Source: Rhodospirillales bacterium (GTDB lineage: Bacteria > Pseudomonadota > Alphaproteobacteria > Acetobacterales > Acetobacteraceae). From it: 22,858 bases of DNA. Position 1 is the stretch's first letter. Each line of letters opens with the position of its first letter. The translations under genes were made by a program, and so were the position numbers. The notes below the pieces were generated by a model. It was not told where the DNA came from and made no database searches. It saw only the letters and a list, made by a program, of their open reading frames with translations. Of the stretch, positions 1 to 7,956 are shown one piece after another. The stretch is from assembly GCA_018971905.1 (NCBI GenBank), contig JAGWZS010000005.1, positions 1-22,858 of the forward strand, written 5' to 3'.

Positions 1-419
1 TGCCGAATATCAAATGGCCGTACATGGCGCCGGCGCCCAAGCTGCGTGACTGCAGCCTGCGCCAGGATTTCGGCCGGGATGCCGGTTTCTTCAGTTACTT
101 CGCGCAAGGCGGCGTGGCGGGAGGATTCAACGCCGCTCGGTGTCATATCCAGGAGGCCGCCTGGCAAGGCCCGCTTGCCTTGTCCGGGGTTGTGCAGCCT
201 GGTAATAAGCAGGGTCTGCCCATAATCGTCGAGCAACACGGCATCAGCGGCATGGCAGAGCCAGACCCGTATGGTTTGCCCATTTGGCAGATCGAGCATT
301 CCAAGATCGTTGGCGACGGAAGCTGGTTCATCCGGAAAATCACCGTTACGGCACCGCCGGGCAATCTCCGTCTGCAACAGCGGATCTACCAGCATATTGT
401 TCTGAATGACTGGTTTCAT
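1..419 (-). CDS. Nudix hydrolase, C-terminus cut by window edge
   Basis: Reading the minus strand from an ATG at 419 gives a protein beginning MKPVIQNNMLVDPLLQ. About residues 88-116 hold a Nudix box: PGGLLDMTPSG, then E, seven residues, REVTEETGI. The GGLLD lead-in and the short insertion before the first Glu resemble ADP-ribose or sugar-nucleotide pyrophosphatases, which cleave nucleoside diphosphates linked to another group using Mg2+ held by the REVTEE glutamates. The substrate cannot be decided from sequence. A GTG at 452, in frame and preceded by GAGG five bases upstream, is an alternative start; it would begin 8 bases after the purB stop codon at 461. Either way the gene follows purB closely and is probably cotranscribed. 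The last ~15 codons before the edge are not clearly Nudix-like, so the C-terminal part is less certain. Confidence 0.75.
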   Translation of the reverse strand, partial: MKPVIQNNMLVDPLLQTEIARRCRNGDFPDEPASVANDLGMLDLPNGQTIRVWLCHAADAVLLDDYGQTLLITRLHNPGQGKRALPGGLLDMTPSGVESSRHAALREVTEETGIPAEILAQAAVTQLGRRRHVRPFDIR

Positions 420-460
420 GCGCTTATTCAAACATTCGATTAAAGACGCCACTCACCCCT

Positions 461-1798
461 CTAATGATTGCCGAACACGCGTTGAAAAATTGTTTCGATA
501 TGAGCATGATGAATCTTCGAACTCATGGCTGTGTCGATGACATCTTCGGGTATACGCCCGGCGACATCAGGGTCAGCAAGTAGATTTTCCCGGAAAGATT
601 TGGCGCCCGGTTGGCCAAGCTTGGTCCAGGTAGCCATGGCATTGCGTTGCACTATGCTATAGGCGTCTTCACGTAAGATCCCGGCGCGCGTTAACGCGAG
701 CAAAACCTCTCCGGAATGAACGACGCCGCCAAGACTCTCTACATTAGCCGCCATCTGGTCTGTGTATATTGTCAGTTTTTCTACCATGCCGGCAAGGCGG
801 ACAAGGGCAAAGTCAAGCGTTACTGTTGCGTCGGGGCCGATGCCGCGCTCAACCGATGAATGCGAAATATCCCGCTCGTGCCAGAGCGTCACGTTTTCCA
901 GCGCCGGAACGACTGCAGCGCGCACCAGCCGGGCGAGGCCGCAAAGATTTTCAGAAAGCACTGGGTTGCGTTTGTGCGGCATCGCAGAGCTGCCTTTTTG
1001 CCCGGCATGGAAGAACTCCTCCGCCTCGCGCACCTCGGAACGCTGCAAGTGCCGCACTTCGGTAGCCAGGCGCTCAACCCCAGCTGCAATGACAGCCAAG
1101 GTGGCAAAATAAGCCGCATGCCTGTCTCGTGGGATAACCTGCGTAGAAACGGGTTCGGGCTGGAGGCCAAGCTTTTTGGCAACGTAGTCTTCCACGCCCG
1201 GGTTAACATGGGCGAACGTGCCGACCGCACCGGAAATGGCGCAGGTGGCGATTTCTGCCCGGGCGGCGATCAGGCGCTGCTTGTTGCGCGCGAATTCGGC
1301 GTAATGGCCCGCCAGCTTCAAGCCAAAGCTTGTCGGCTCGGCATGGATTCCATGGCTGCGGCCAATGGTTAAGGTGTATTTGTGCTCAAAGGCGCGCTTT
1401 TTCAGGGCCTCTAATACCTTATCAAGATCTTCCAGCAGAAGGTCCGTGGCTTGCATGAGTTGAATGGCAAAGCACGTATCCAATATATCCGACGAGGTAA
1501 GGCCCTGGTGCACGAAGCGGCTGTCCTCGCCGATGCGCTTGGCCAGCCACGTTAAAAATGCAATCACGTCGTGGCGTGTTTCGGCCTCGATGGCATCGAT
1601 CTCAGCCGTGTCTGCGGGTGTAAACGCGGCCATGGCCTCATCACCGCGCTCACGTATGGTCTTTGCCGCCTCTGCCGGAATGTCACCATGTTGCGCCATG
1701 GCCTCGCAGGCGCAAGCCTCAATCTCAAACCAGATTCGGTATTTGTTCTCCTGGTTCCAGATGGCGGCGGCTTGGGGGCGGGTGTAGCGGGGTATCAT
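461..1798 (-). CDS. purB: Adenylosuccinate lyase
   Basis: This is a 445-residue full-length PurB of the fumarase/aspartase superfamily. It cleaves SAICAR to AICAR plus fumarate and adenylosuccinate to AMP plus fumarate, so it acts twice in purine synthesis in the cytosol. Visible hallmarks are ETRHDVIAF near residue 73, TSSDILDT near residue 101, the catalytic-His segment GRSHGIHAEPTSFG near residue 146, and the superfamily signature GSSAMPHKRNPVLSENL with its mobile-loop serine near residue 270. The ATG at 1798 is preceded by AGGAG six bases upstream, which supports this start. The gene is divergent from the TerC-like gene, with only about 90 bases between them, and a Nudix gene follows downstream. 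Assignment is secure. Confidence 0.97.
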   Translation of the reverse strand: MIPRYTRPQAAAIWNQENKYRIWFEIEACACEAMAQHGDIPAEAAKTIRERGDEAMAAFTPADTAEIDAIEAETRHDVIAFLTWLAKRIGEDSRFVHQGLTSSDILDTCFAIQLMQATDLLLEDLDKVLEALKKRAFEHKYTLTIGRSHGIHAEPTSFGLKLAGHYAEFARNKQRLIAARAEIATCAISGAVGTFAHVNPGVEDYVAKKLGLQPEPVSTQVIPRDRHAAYFATLAVIAAGVERLATEVRHLQRSEVREAEEFFHAGQKGSSAMPHKRNPVLSENLCGLARLVRAAVVPALENVTLWHERDISHSSVERGIGPDATVTLDFALVRLAGMVEKLTIYTDQMAANVESLGGVVHSGEVLLALTRAGILREDAYSIVQRNAMATWTKLGQPGAKSFRENLLADPDVAGRIPEDVIDTAMSSKIHHAHIETIFQRVFGNH

Positions 1799-1889
1799 TG
1801 AATGCTCCTGGCGGCGGAATTTATACGCCTTGGCCTAGTAAAGTCATGCCGCATTGACAAGCCGCGCCACGGCGGCACAGTTCAAGATA

Positions 1890-2489
1890 ATGGATGCTTT
1901 CAGCCTTTTCGCCATTTTGGTTCAGGTGCTGCTTATCGACCTGGTGCTTGCCGGGGACAACGCCATCATCATCGGGCTGGCTGTTGCCAGGCTAGAGGCG
2001 GAGCAGCGCAGAACCGCCATTCTGGTTGGGGTTGTTGGCGCCACTGTTATTCGCGTTTTGTTCGCCTTGGTGGCCATGAAGCTTTTGGCCGTTGTTGGCC
2101 TTACGCTGGCCGGGGGGCTTCTGTTATTATGGGTCGTTTGGAAATCCGCCCGCGAATTTTCAACCTCAGACAAAGCCACCGAAAGCAATTCCGTCGCGCC
2201 TGTGGGCATGAAAACGGCAATTCAGCGGATCGTTCTCGCTGATCTGTCGATGAGCCTCGACAATGTACTGGCGGTGGCGGGGGCGGCGCGGGATCATCCG
2301 GTTTTATTGGGATTCGGTCTTATTCTGTCGATCGGGCTGATGGGCGCGGCCGCCAGCTTTGTTGCGCGCATTATGCAGCGGTTTGCCTGGGTTGCCTGGG
2401 TTGGCATCGCGATCGTATTCTATATTTCCATCCGCATGATCTGGGATGGGTGGCACCAAATTATGCCTTTGTATTCATGGGGACCGTAA
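1890..2489 (+). CDS. TerC/YjbE-family integral membrane protein
   Basis: This 199-residue, very hydrophobic protein has the two TerC-family motifs. DLVLAGDNAIIIG lies in the first membrane helix and VLADLSMSLDNVLAVAGAA lies about 100 residues later, each supplying acidic and asparagine residues inside the membrane. Around six to seven membrane helices are apparent. Members of this family are implicated in metal-ion export (manganese, calcium) or in metal loading of exported proteins, and some relate to tellurite resistance; the precise substrate here is unknown. The reading frame is open from 1854, but the ATG at 1890 starts exactly where family members begin (MDAFSLFAIL), so I chose it. No good Shine-Dalgarno sequence is visible. 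I saw no convincing Mn riboswitch in the short upstream gap shared with purB. Confidence 0.85.
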   Translation: MDAFSLFAILVQVLLIDLVLAGDNAIIIGLAVARLEAEQRRTAILVGVVGATVIRVLFALVAMKLLAVVGLTLAGGLLLLWVVWKSAREFSTSDKATESNSVAPVGMKTAIQRIVLADLSMSLDNVLAVAGAARDHPVLLGFGLILSIGLMGAAASFVARIMQRFAWVAWVGIAIVFYISIRMIWDGWHQIMPLYSWGP

Positions 2490-2680
2490 CAATTTATGCG
2501 CTGAAATGTTATATAAAATAACTGTATATTAAATTAAATAAATTCATTGCCGCAAGAGCCATTGGCCTTCTGGTGGTATTAGCGCCTTTTTAACCATTCA
2601 GCCCGAGAATGCCCACAGGCGCTTACCACGTGCCTGCCAGTATTCATGCGCAGCCAGCAGGAGTCTTGAAGGGAAATGAA

Positions 2681-3181
2681 ATGCTCTCCAAAGAATTGCA
2701 ACTGCCGGCGCTTGAATTGAACAAGGTGACTCAATCAATTCTTGCAGAGCGCCGGAATGCGTCGAGAATTCCGGTTATCAAAAGCGCCAAGCTCTTGGTG
2801 GGCGAGGGCTTTAGCCAGGGTGTGTATAATTGCCTAGTTCTGGATGAATCATCAGGTGGCGTACTTGTGGATCTGGGGGCGGTTTTTACCATCCCGGAAG
2901 AAATGATCGTGCATTTGACGGGGGGGGCAATGCGCCGCGCCAGACGTTGCTGGGCGGTTGGCACCAAGGTGGGCCTTGAATATATTGGGGAACAGTTAGT
3001 CTCTGACGAAGCCGTGCAGCAAATGGGAGAGATTGCAAAACTGATCGGCGCCCAGGGCTTGCCGGCAGGCATTGCGGCGATGCGCGCCAGGCAATTTTTC
3101 AACCATGGTGATTTGCGGGAGGCCGCCGAGGAGGCCGAGGCCGCTTATTACAAGTTGGAAGCGCTGCTGAGAGACCGCTAG
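2681..3181 (+). CDS. PilZ-like domain protein
   Basis: The protein has 166 residues if translated from the ATG at 2681, which is preceded by AAGGGA; the frame is open from 2609, but the extra 24 residues look unconserved. Residues ~23-105 resemble a PilZ domain: an arginine-rich RRNASR segment, then LVLDESSGGVLVDLG (compare the family's D/NxSxxG), and RCWAVGTKVGLEYIG at the end of the barrel. PilZ domains bind cyclic di-GMP and control motility, polysaccharide synthesis or adhesion. The first motif is spaced RRxxxR rather than the exact RxxxR, so binding is inferred. A mostly helical tail (residues ~110-166), rich in Glu and Ala, follows. The 190 bases before this start are unusually AT-rich (about 2500-2545) and may hold its promoter. 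No neighbour indicates its target. Confidence 0.65.
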   Translation: MLSKELQLPALELNKVTQSILAERRNASRIPVIKSAKLLVGEGFSQGVYNCLVLDESSGGVLVDLGAVFTIPEEMIVHLTGGAMRRARRCWAVGTKVGLEYIGEQLVSDEAVQQMGEIAKLIGAQGLPAGIAAMRARQFFNHGDLREAAEEAEAAYYKLEALLRDR

Positions 3182-3232
3182 GATTGCTTTGCCCAGCGCC
3201 ATTCGGCACATAGGCTCGTGACGGAGGCGTGA

Positions 3233-3721
3233 ATGAGAGTTTTTTTTCCTATCTTGTTGGCGGGCAGCTTGCTGGCTGTGAATCAGGTTGCCGCGCAGCC
3301 GGTTAATGATGACCCAACAGGCCCGCAGCCACGGCTGCCGGTCGCGCCTTTGGTTATTAAGACGGCATCGGGAGCGACGTATCATTTTACCGTTGAACTG
3401 CCGACGACCGCGCAGGAGCAGGCAACAGGGGAGATGTTTCGTACCTCTATCCCGGCGGACCAGGGGATGCTTTTTGTCTGGGCGTCTCCGCAAGTGTCTG
3501 AAATGTGGATGAAAAATTGCCCGGTACCCGAAGACATGGTGTTTATTGGCGCCGATGGCAAAATTGTCTCGATCGCTGAGAATACTGTTCCTTATTCGCT
3601 TAGCACCATCTCATCTGGCGTGCCGGTAAAGGCCACCTTGGAGCTGAAGGGCGGGATAACTGCCCAGGATGATATCAATGTTGGCGATCAGGTGATTGCC
3701 AAGCCGCTCTCCGGCGGTTAA
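3233..3721 (+). CDS. Exported DUF192 family protein
   Basis: This 162-residue protein has an N-terminal signal peptide (MRVFFPILLAGSLLAVNQVAA, probable cleavage after AQ or nearby), so the mature part is periplasmic. The body is a DUF192 domain: ATGEMFRTSIPADQGMLFVW, then EMWMKNCPVPEDMVFIGADG, then a C-terminal VKATLELKGGI with GDQVI. The function of the family is not established. Most members have an aspartate in the PLDM segment; here it reads VPEDM, so one acidic residue is kept. The ATG has GGAGG five bases upstream. tRNA-Pro begins 14 bases after the stop codon, and the NDUFS4-like gene follows, suggesting a common transcript. Confidence 0.85.
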   Translation: MRVFFPILLAGSLLAVNQVAAQPVNDDPTGPQPRLPVAPLVIKTASGATYHFTVELPTTAQEQATGEMFRTSIPADQGMLFVWASPQVSEMWMKNCPVPEDMVFIGADGKIVSIAENTVPYSLSTISSGVPVKATLELKGGITAQDDINVGDQVIAKPLSGG

Positions 3722-3735
3722 TCCGCACAGTAGTT

Positions 3736-3812
3736 CGGGGCGTGGCGCAGCCTGGTAGCGCGCTTGTTTTGGGTACAAGAGGCCCCCGGTTCGAATCCGG
3801 GCGCCCCGACCA
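3736..3812 (+). tRNA. tRNA-Pro (anticodon TGG)
   Basis: A 77-base cloverleaf folds without gaps. The acceptor stem CGGGGCG pairs with CGCCCCG, followed by discriminator A and an encoded CCA. The D stem is GCGC/GCGC. The anticodon stem CTTGT/ACAAG encloses the loop TTTGGGT, giving anticodon TGG. The T arm is CCCGG, TTCGAAT, CCGGG. The TGG anticodon reads CCA and, with wobble modification, other proline codons. The gene sits between the DUF192 and NDUFS4-like genes with 14-15 base gaps, so it is probably excised from a longer mRNA. Confidence 0.98.
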
Positions 3813-3827
3813 GTGAGGAGCTGTTAA

Positions 3828-4133
3828 ATGCGGGCAAGGATTTTTCTGCCACCAAAGTCGGCCATGCAGTCTGGCATGGGCGCGACGCAGCGTTGGGTTC
3901 TGCAGTACGAGCCCGAAAAGCCGAAGCTGCGTGACCCGTTGATGGGGTGGACTGGTTCGGATGATATGCGCCAGCAAATTAAGCTGACATTTGCCAGCAA
4001 AGAGGCGGCGGTGGCTTATGCGCAAGCCGAGGGTATTCCCTATGATCTTGAGATACCGTCCATTCGCGTGCAGAAACCGAAATCCTACGCTGATAATTTC
4101 CGTGCAGACCGCCGGGAGAATTGGACACATTGA
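3828..4133 (+). CDS. NDUFS4-like accessory subunit of respiratory complex I
   Basis: This 101-residue protein matches the ETC complex I conserved-region family (NDUFS4, 18-kDa subunit) over nearly its whole length: ARIFLPPKSAMQSG at the N-terminus, WVLQYEPEKPKLRDPLMGWT in the middle, DMRQQIKLTF, and the terminal PKSYADNFRADRRENWTH. In alphaproteobacteria and mitochondria this accessory subunit sits on the peripheral arm of NADH:ubiquinone oxidoreductase and stabilises it. It has no redox centre of its own. The nuo operon is not in this window. A GAGGAG sequence lies eight bases before the ATG. Its presence is one of the stronger indicators that the host is an alphaproteobacterium. Confidence 0.92.
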   Translation: MRARIFLPPKSAMQSGMGATQRWVLQYEPEKPKLRDPLMGWTGSDDMRQQIKLTFASKEAAVAYAQAEGIPYDLEIPSIRVQKPKSYADNFRADRRENWTH

Positions 4134-4175
4134 GCCAAGCGTAAAGCCGTAAGAGGGCGATTCTACAGGAACCAT

Positions 4176-5027
4176 ATGCAGAAGAAAGATTTGCCGCCTG
4201 CACCCATTGTAACGGTAGGGGGTGTCCATTTTGGCAATGCGCTGCCTCTGGCTCTGATCGCCGGGCCGTGCCAGATCGAAAGTGCGGCCCACGCATTCGA
4301 ATGCGCCAGTGCGCTCAAGGAAATCAGCGAACGCCTGGGCGTTGGGCTGGTTTTCAAATCCTCTTTTGACAAAGCGAACAGAACCAGCCTTTCCAGCGCG
4401 AGGGGGGTAGGGCTGGATGCCGCGTTACAAATTTTTGCCGATATAAAGGCAAAGCTCGGCCTGCCTTTGCTTACCGACGTGCACGAAAAAGACCAGTGCA
4501 AGCCTGCTGCGGAAGTGGTTGATATTATTCAAATTCCTGCATTCCTTTGCCGCCAGACGGATTTGCTGGTGGCGGCAGCGCAGACATCCGCGGCTGTGAA
4601 CGTAAAAAAAGGCCAGTTTCTGGCGCCATGGGATATGAGAAACGTGGTGTCCAAACTCATGCAATCCGGTAATCCACGAATCTTGTTAACAGAACGCGGG
4701 ACGAGCTTCGGCTATAATACGCTGGTATCAGATTTCCGCGGGCTGCCGGTTATGGCTTCCTTCGGTGCGCCAGTTATTTTTGATGCGACTCATTCAGTGC
4801 AGCAGCCAGGCGGGCAGGGGGAATCGTCTGGCGGGCAGAGGGAGTTTGTGTCTGTGCTTGCCAAAGCCGCCGTTGCTGTTGGTGTCGCGGGGGTGTTCAT
4901 CGAAACTCATCCAGACCCGGACCATGCGCCTTCCGATGGGCCCAACATGATCCCGCTGAAAGATTTTGAAGGTCTGGTGAAGAGTCTTCTTGCTTTTGAC
5001 AGGCTTGCCAAGGCACCGGCGGCGTGA
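4176..5027 (+). CDS. kdsA: 3-deoxy-D-manno-octulosonate 8-phosphate synthase
   Basis: This 283-residue TIM-barrel enzyme condenses phosphoenolpyruvate with D-arabinose 5-phosphate to give KDO-8-phosphate, the precursor of the LPS inner-core sugar. Family motifs in order are IAGPCQIES (residues ~29-36), [68 protein letters not shown]. Cys32 in AGPCQIES, together with the later His, Glu and Asp, matches the metal-binding set of class II (metal-dependent) KDO8P synthases; E. coli KdsA has Asn at the cysteine position. AGGA precedes the ATG by about six bases. Its stop codon overlaps the GTG start of kdsD (GTGA), so the pair is translationally coupled, and KdsD makes this enzyme's substrate. Confidence 0.96.
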   Translation: MQKKDLPPAPIVTVGGVHFGNALPLALIAGPCQIESAAHAFECASALKEISERLGVGLVFKSSFDKANRTSLSSARGVGLDAALQIFADIKAKLGLPLLTDVHEKDQCKPAAEVVDIIQIPAFLCRQTDLLVAAAQTSAAVNVKKGQFLAPWDMRNVVSKLMQSGNPRILLTERGTSFGYNTLVSDFRGLPVMASFGAPVIFDATHSVQQPGGQGESSGGQREFVSVLAKAAVAVGVAGVFIETHPDPDHAPSDGPNMIPLKDFEGLVKSLLAFDRLAKAPAA

Positions 5028-6037
5028 GCAACGCCAAGGCAAGGCATGATATGGTGGGGCCAGAAAAAGAAACGGCACTGAAGCGCATCCGCCACACGCT
5101 TGATACTGAGATGAATGGCCTGTCTGCGGTGCGCGCGGCACTGGATGAAGGGCTGGCGGATGCGTTTTTGGCCTCTGTTCAGGCCATTGAGCAAAGCGGC
5201 GGCGCTGTTGTCGTTACGGGTATGGGCAAGTCAGGTCATATCGGCCGGAAGATAGCCGCAACACTTGCCAGCACCGGAACACATAGCCACTTCGTTCATC
5301 CTGCGGAGGCCAGCCACGGCGATCTTGGCATGATCGCGCCGCAGGATGTGGTGTTGGCGCTTTCATGGTCAGGTGAGGCGCCAGAGCTGGCAAATATTAT
5401 CACTTATACGCGCCGTTTTGGAAATAAACTGATTGCCATAACGTCCCGGCCTCATTCAGCACTTGGCCGGGCGGCGGATATCGGCTTGTTTTTACCTGAT
5501 GCTGAGGAGGCCTGCCCCAACGGGTTGGCGCCTACCACAAGCACAACGATGCAGCTGGTTGCGGGAGATATGCTCGCGGTGCTGTTGCTTGAGCGGCGAG
5601 GCTTTTCCGCGATGGATTTTCGCCGTTACCATCCCGGTGGAAAGCTTGGCGCCCAGTTGCTGACCGTGGGCCAGCTCATGCACACGGGCGATGAACTGCC
5701 GTTGATTCACCGAGGTGCTATGCTGTCTCAAGGTGTTGTGGAGATGACATCCAAGCGCTTTGGCGTTGCGGGCGTGATAGACGAGGCGGGCATTCTGATT
5801 GGCGTTTTAACGGACGGGGACTTGCGGCGTGCGTTTCACGGCGGATTTCGTGATATGACCGTTGATGCGGCAATGGGGCGGCAGCACCCGCCGCACACAG
5901 CCCTTGCAAGCAGCCTGGCGGCCCAGGCGTTGGCCCATATGAGCGACGCCAAAATCACCTGCATATTCGTGGTTGAAGATGGCAAGCCCGTAGGGGTGCT
6001 CCATATTCATGATCTGTTGAGGGCCGGCGTCGCTTAA
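5024..6037 (+). CDS. kdsD: Arabinose-5-phosphate isomerase
   Basis: This 337-residue enzyme interconverts D-ribulose 5-phosphate and D-arabinose 5-phosphate, feeding KdsA encoded just upstream. An N-terminal SIS domain (about residues 40-185) carries [31 protein letters not shown] and [10 protein letters not shown]. Two C-terminal CBS domains follow, with [11 protein letters not shown] in the first and [13 protein letters not shown] at the end. This is the usual KdsD/KpsF architecture and length. The GTG at 5024 overlaps the kdsA stop codon; an in-frame ATG at 5051, with AAGG nearby, is an alternative that would remove nine residues. A different SIS-CBS sugar-phosphate isomerase is unlikely given the kdsA coupling. 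Confidence 0.95.
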   Translation: MSNAKARHDMVGPEKETALKRIRHTLDTEMNGLSAVRAALDEGLADAFLASVQAIEQSGGAVVVTGMGKSGHIGRKIAATLASTGTHSHFVHPAEASHGDLGMIAPQDVVLALSWSGEAPELANIITYTRRFGNKLIAITSRPHSALGRAADIGLFLPDAEEACPNGLAPTTSTTMQLVAGDMLAVLLLERRGFSAMDFRRYHPGGKLGAQLLTVGQLMHTGDELPLIHRGAMLSQGVVEMTSKRFGVAGVIDEAGILIGVLTDGDLRRAFHGGFRDMTVDAAMGRQHPPHTALASSLAAQALAHMSDAKITCIFVVEDGKPVGVLHIHDLLRAGVA

Positions 6038-6207
6038 CTCTTGCCGGTTGGCAAAGCCTGTAAGGGAAGGCTCGCAGTGTCTTTTTCGACGGGCTTTTCA
6101 ATGATTGCAGGTCGATCCTCCGGCGCTTGAGACGCCTCTTGCCTGTGGAACCGGGGCACGGCCCAAAGCATCACGCCATGCATCGGTTTGCTGGTTATGC
6201 AGTCCAT
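6034..6207 (-). CDS. Possible small ORF, 57 codons, unknown
   Basis: A minus-strand ATG at 6207, with AGGG about eight bases upstream, opens a 57-residue frame that ends at TAA (6036-6034), overlapping the kdsD stop codon in a convergent arrangement. The predicted peptide begins MDCITSKPMHGVMLWAVPRF and continues hydrophilic and rich in Glu, Lys and Pro. I recognise no family, no membrane segment and no signal peptide. The frame fills the kdsD-proximal half of the only long gap in this part of the window, which is the main reason to list it. It may simply be a chance ORF in an mRNA 3' region. Confidence 0.25.
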   Translation of the reverse strand: MDCITSKPMHGVMLWAVPRFHRQEASQAPEDRPAIIEKPVEKDTASLPLQALPTGKS

Positions 6208-6439
6208 CTTGTTACCCTAAGTTGTGCATTGCCATCTGAGATACAGGGTTTGCCGCTCGCCATAAATGAGATGGAATATTAAACTATAGCTACCCAATAA
6301 AATCAGCCGGATACAAAACGGTTTTGTGAAAGTTTTTGGGAAATGGATTTAATTTTCAGGAAAATAAGGCTCGTGTGGGCTTTGAGCGGATGGGCGCGGC
6401 ATATGGTGGGTTTGCTATCCAGCTGCTAAAGGTCTGAGC
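6208..6439. other. Non-coding gap upstream of yicC
   Basis: No convincing gene was found here on either strand. The segment is clearly more AT-rich than the flanking genes (especially 6260-6370) and must hold the promoter for the yicC-gmk operon, and any promoter for the small minus-strand ORF to its left. Apart from the short palindrome at 6313-6327 I see no conserved RNA structure or tRNA. I could not assign reliable -35 and -10 boxes. Confidence 0.5.
6313..6327. repeat. 15-bp palindrome, possible operator
   Basis: ACAAAAC and GTTTTGT are perfect 7-base inverted arms around a single central G. The dyad lies in an AT-rich stretch about 113 bases before the yicC start. Its size and symmetry fit a binding site for a dimeric helix-turn-helix regulator. 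No regulator gene lies nearby, so the role is inferred. Confidence 0.35.
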
Positions 6440-7339
6440 ATGACCAGCTCAGTGCAAATTGTCTCGATGACGGGTTTCGCCCGGGTTCAAGTAACGCAGG
6501 CTGGTCAGGCCTTTTCCTGGGAGCTGCGCAGCGTTAATGGCCGCGGCCTGGATATTAAGCTGAAATTGCCGCCGGGCCTGGAAGCAATGGAATTTACATT
6601 GCGAAACCTTGCCGCCAAGCGGTTACGGCGCGGCAATGTTACGGGCACGCTAACCTTGAAGCGTGAGTTGCCTGCTGCAGTACAGCCCGATGTAATGGCC
6701 TTGGAGAGGGTTAAGGCGTTAGCTGTTGAGCTGGCACAGGCCATTCCCGGTGCACCGCCGCCTCGTGCCGAATTATTGCTGGCGCTGCCTGGGGTGATGC
6801 GAAACGTCTCTGCCCAGGATAGAGATGAAATCGGCGATGAAATTGCGGCGGCGGTTGAAGCGGCTTTTTTAGAGGCGGTTGATGGCCTGGTTGCGTCGCG
6901 GGCGGCGGAAGGCCAAAATCTCTTTACCATTGTGTGTACACATTTGCGGGAAATAGAAGCTCTGCATGAGGCGGCTTGCCTGGAAGGCGCTACTCAGGCT
7001 GAGCTGCTTTACGCCAGATTGTCTGCGCAACTGGCCGAGTTGCTCGCAGGCGCGCAAGGTTTGCCCGAGGAGCGTTTGGCGCAAGAGGTTGCCCTGCTCG
7101 CGACAAAGGCTGATGTACGCGAGGAGCTTGATCGTCTTTCGGCCCATATTGCCTCGGCAAAGGCGCTCTTGACCGAAGGTGAAGGCATAGGCCGCAAGTT
7201 TGATTTTTTGGTGCAAGAGTTTAACCGTGAGGCGAATACGTTATGCAGCAAATCCGCATCAATAACCCTTACAAATATTGGCCTGGCCCTGAAAGCTGCC
7301 ATCGAGCAATTGCGCGAGCAGGTGCAGAACATTGAATAG
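6440..7339 (+). CDS. yicC: YicC family endoribonuclease
   Basis: This 299-residue protein matches the YicC family end to end. The N-terminal half begins with SMTGFAR and continues with WELRSVNGRGLDIKLKLPPG and LRRGNV. The C-terminal DUF1732 half ends GRKFDFLVQEFNREANTLCS followed by LREQVQNIE. E. coli YicC is an oligomeric endoribonuclease implicated in small-RNA turnover; the exact role in alphaproteobacteria is less clear. ATGs near 6440 and in the SMTGFAR segment are both possible starts; the ATG at 6440 gives a nine-residue lead before SMTGF. Its stop codon (7337-7339) lies inside the first codons of gmk, so the two are translated as a coupled pair, a common arrangement. Confidence 0.93.
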   Translation: MTSSVQIVSMTGFARVQVTQAGQAFSWELRSVNGRGLDIKLKLPPGLEAMEFTLRNLAAKRLRRGNVTGTLTLKRELPAAVQPDVMALERVKALAVELAQAIPGAPPPRAELLLALPGVMRNVSAQDRDEIGDEIAAAVEAAFLEAVDGLVASRAAEGQNLFTIVCTHLREIEALHEAACLEGATQAELLYARLSAQLAELLAGAQGLPEERLAQEVALLATKADVREELDRLSAHIASAKALLTEGEGIGRKFDFLVQEFNREANTLCSKSASITLTNIGLALKAAIEQLREQVQNIE

Positions 7340-7916
7340 GCGCGGCGTTTGCTTGGTCATCGCGGCTCCGTCGGGAGCGGGGAAAACAACACTTTCCCGC
7401 GCGCTGCTGGAAACGGATGATCAGCTTTCATTATCGGTTAGTGTTACAACGCGCGAGCGGCGCCTTGGCGAAAAAGAAGGAAAGCACTATTTCTTCATCT
7501 CCCAGGAAAAGTTTGACGACATGGTGCGGGCGGGCGAACTGCTTGAATATGCCCGGGTATTTGGCCGGTCTTACGGCACGCCGCGCGCGCCTGTGGAGCA
7601 GGCGCTGGGTGCGGGGCAGGATATCATGTTTGACATTGATTGGCAGGGCTTCCGGCAGCTGCGCGCATCTTTGGGCGATGACGTCGTTGGCGTTTTCATC
7701 AAGCCGCCGTCCTTGGAGGTTCTGCATAACCGCCTGGTCAAGCGTGGCGACAGTGCGGAGCAGGTTGCCACGCGCATGGCGCACGCCGAGGCTGAAATTA
7801 GCCATGCGTCTGAGTTTGATTATATTGTTGAGAACCAGGATCTGGACGTTGCACTGGCTGATATCCGCGCCATTCTGCGCGCCAGTCGGCTGCAGACAAA
7901 GCGCCAGACAGGCTGA
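7332..7916 (+). CDS. gmk: Guanylate kinase
   Basis: This 194-residue enzyme phosphorylates GMP to GDP using ATP. The P-loop APSGAGKTTLSR is at residues 12-23. The GMP-binding segment follows: SVSVTTRERRLGEKEGKHYFF, then ELLEYARVFGRSYGTP. IMFDIDWQGFRQL and a Lys/Arg-rich lid (KRGDSAEQVATRM) come next. The start codon is TTG at 7332, which overlaps the end of yicC by eight bases; a later TTG at 7353 would remove part of the first strand, so 7332 is preferred. The length is slightly short for the family, but all motifs are present. A weak terminator-like hairpin follows. Confidence 0.95.
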   Translation: MNRRGVCLVIAAPSGAGKTTLSRALLETDDQLSLSVSVTTRERRLGEKEGKHYFFISQEKFDDMVRAGELLEYARVFGRSYGTPRAPVEQALGAGQDIMFDIDWQGFRQLRASLGDDVVGVFIKPPSLEVLHNRLVKRGDSAEQVATRMAHAEAEISHASEFDYIVENQDLDVALADIRAILRASRLQTKRQTG

Positions 7917-7956
7917 GCGCGAAGGGCTTAACAGAGGCGCGTGTTTGTAAATCAAC

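Noticed and set aside
24..443. Plus-strand 139-codon frame at the left edge
   Set aside because: The opposite strand encodes a protein with a clear Nudix box, and the plus-strand translation resembles nothing; it is a shadow frame.
860..1372. Plus-strand 170-codon frame inside purB
   Set aside because: It is fully contained in the well-conserved purB gene on the minus strand and has no ribosome site or family resemblance.
1799..1889. Possible manganese (yybP-ykoY) riboswitch before the TerC-like gene
   Set aside because: The gap is only about 90 bases, must also hold the purB promoter, and I could not find the conserved core of that riboswitch.
3675..4292. Minus-strand 205-codon frame spanning tRNA-Pro and the NDUFS4-like gene
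   Set aside because: It runs antisense through a tRNA and a conserved gene; the segment resembling GRPDSNRGP is the usual artefact of translating a tRNA in reverse.
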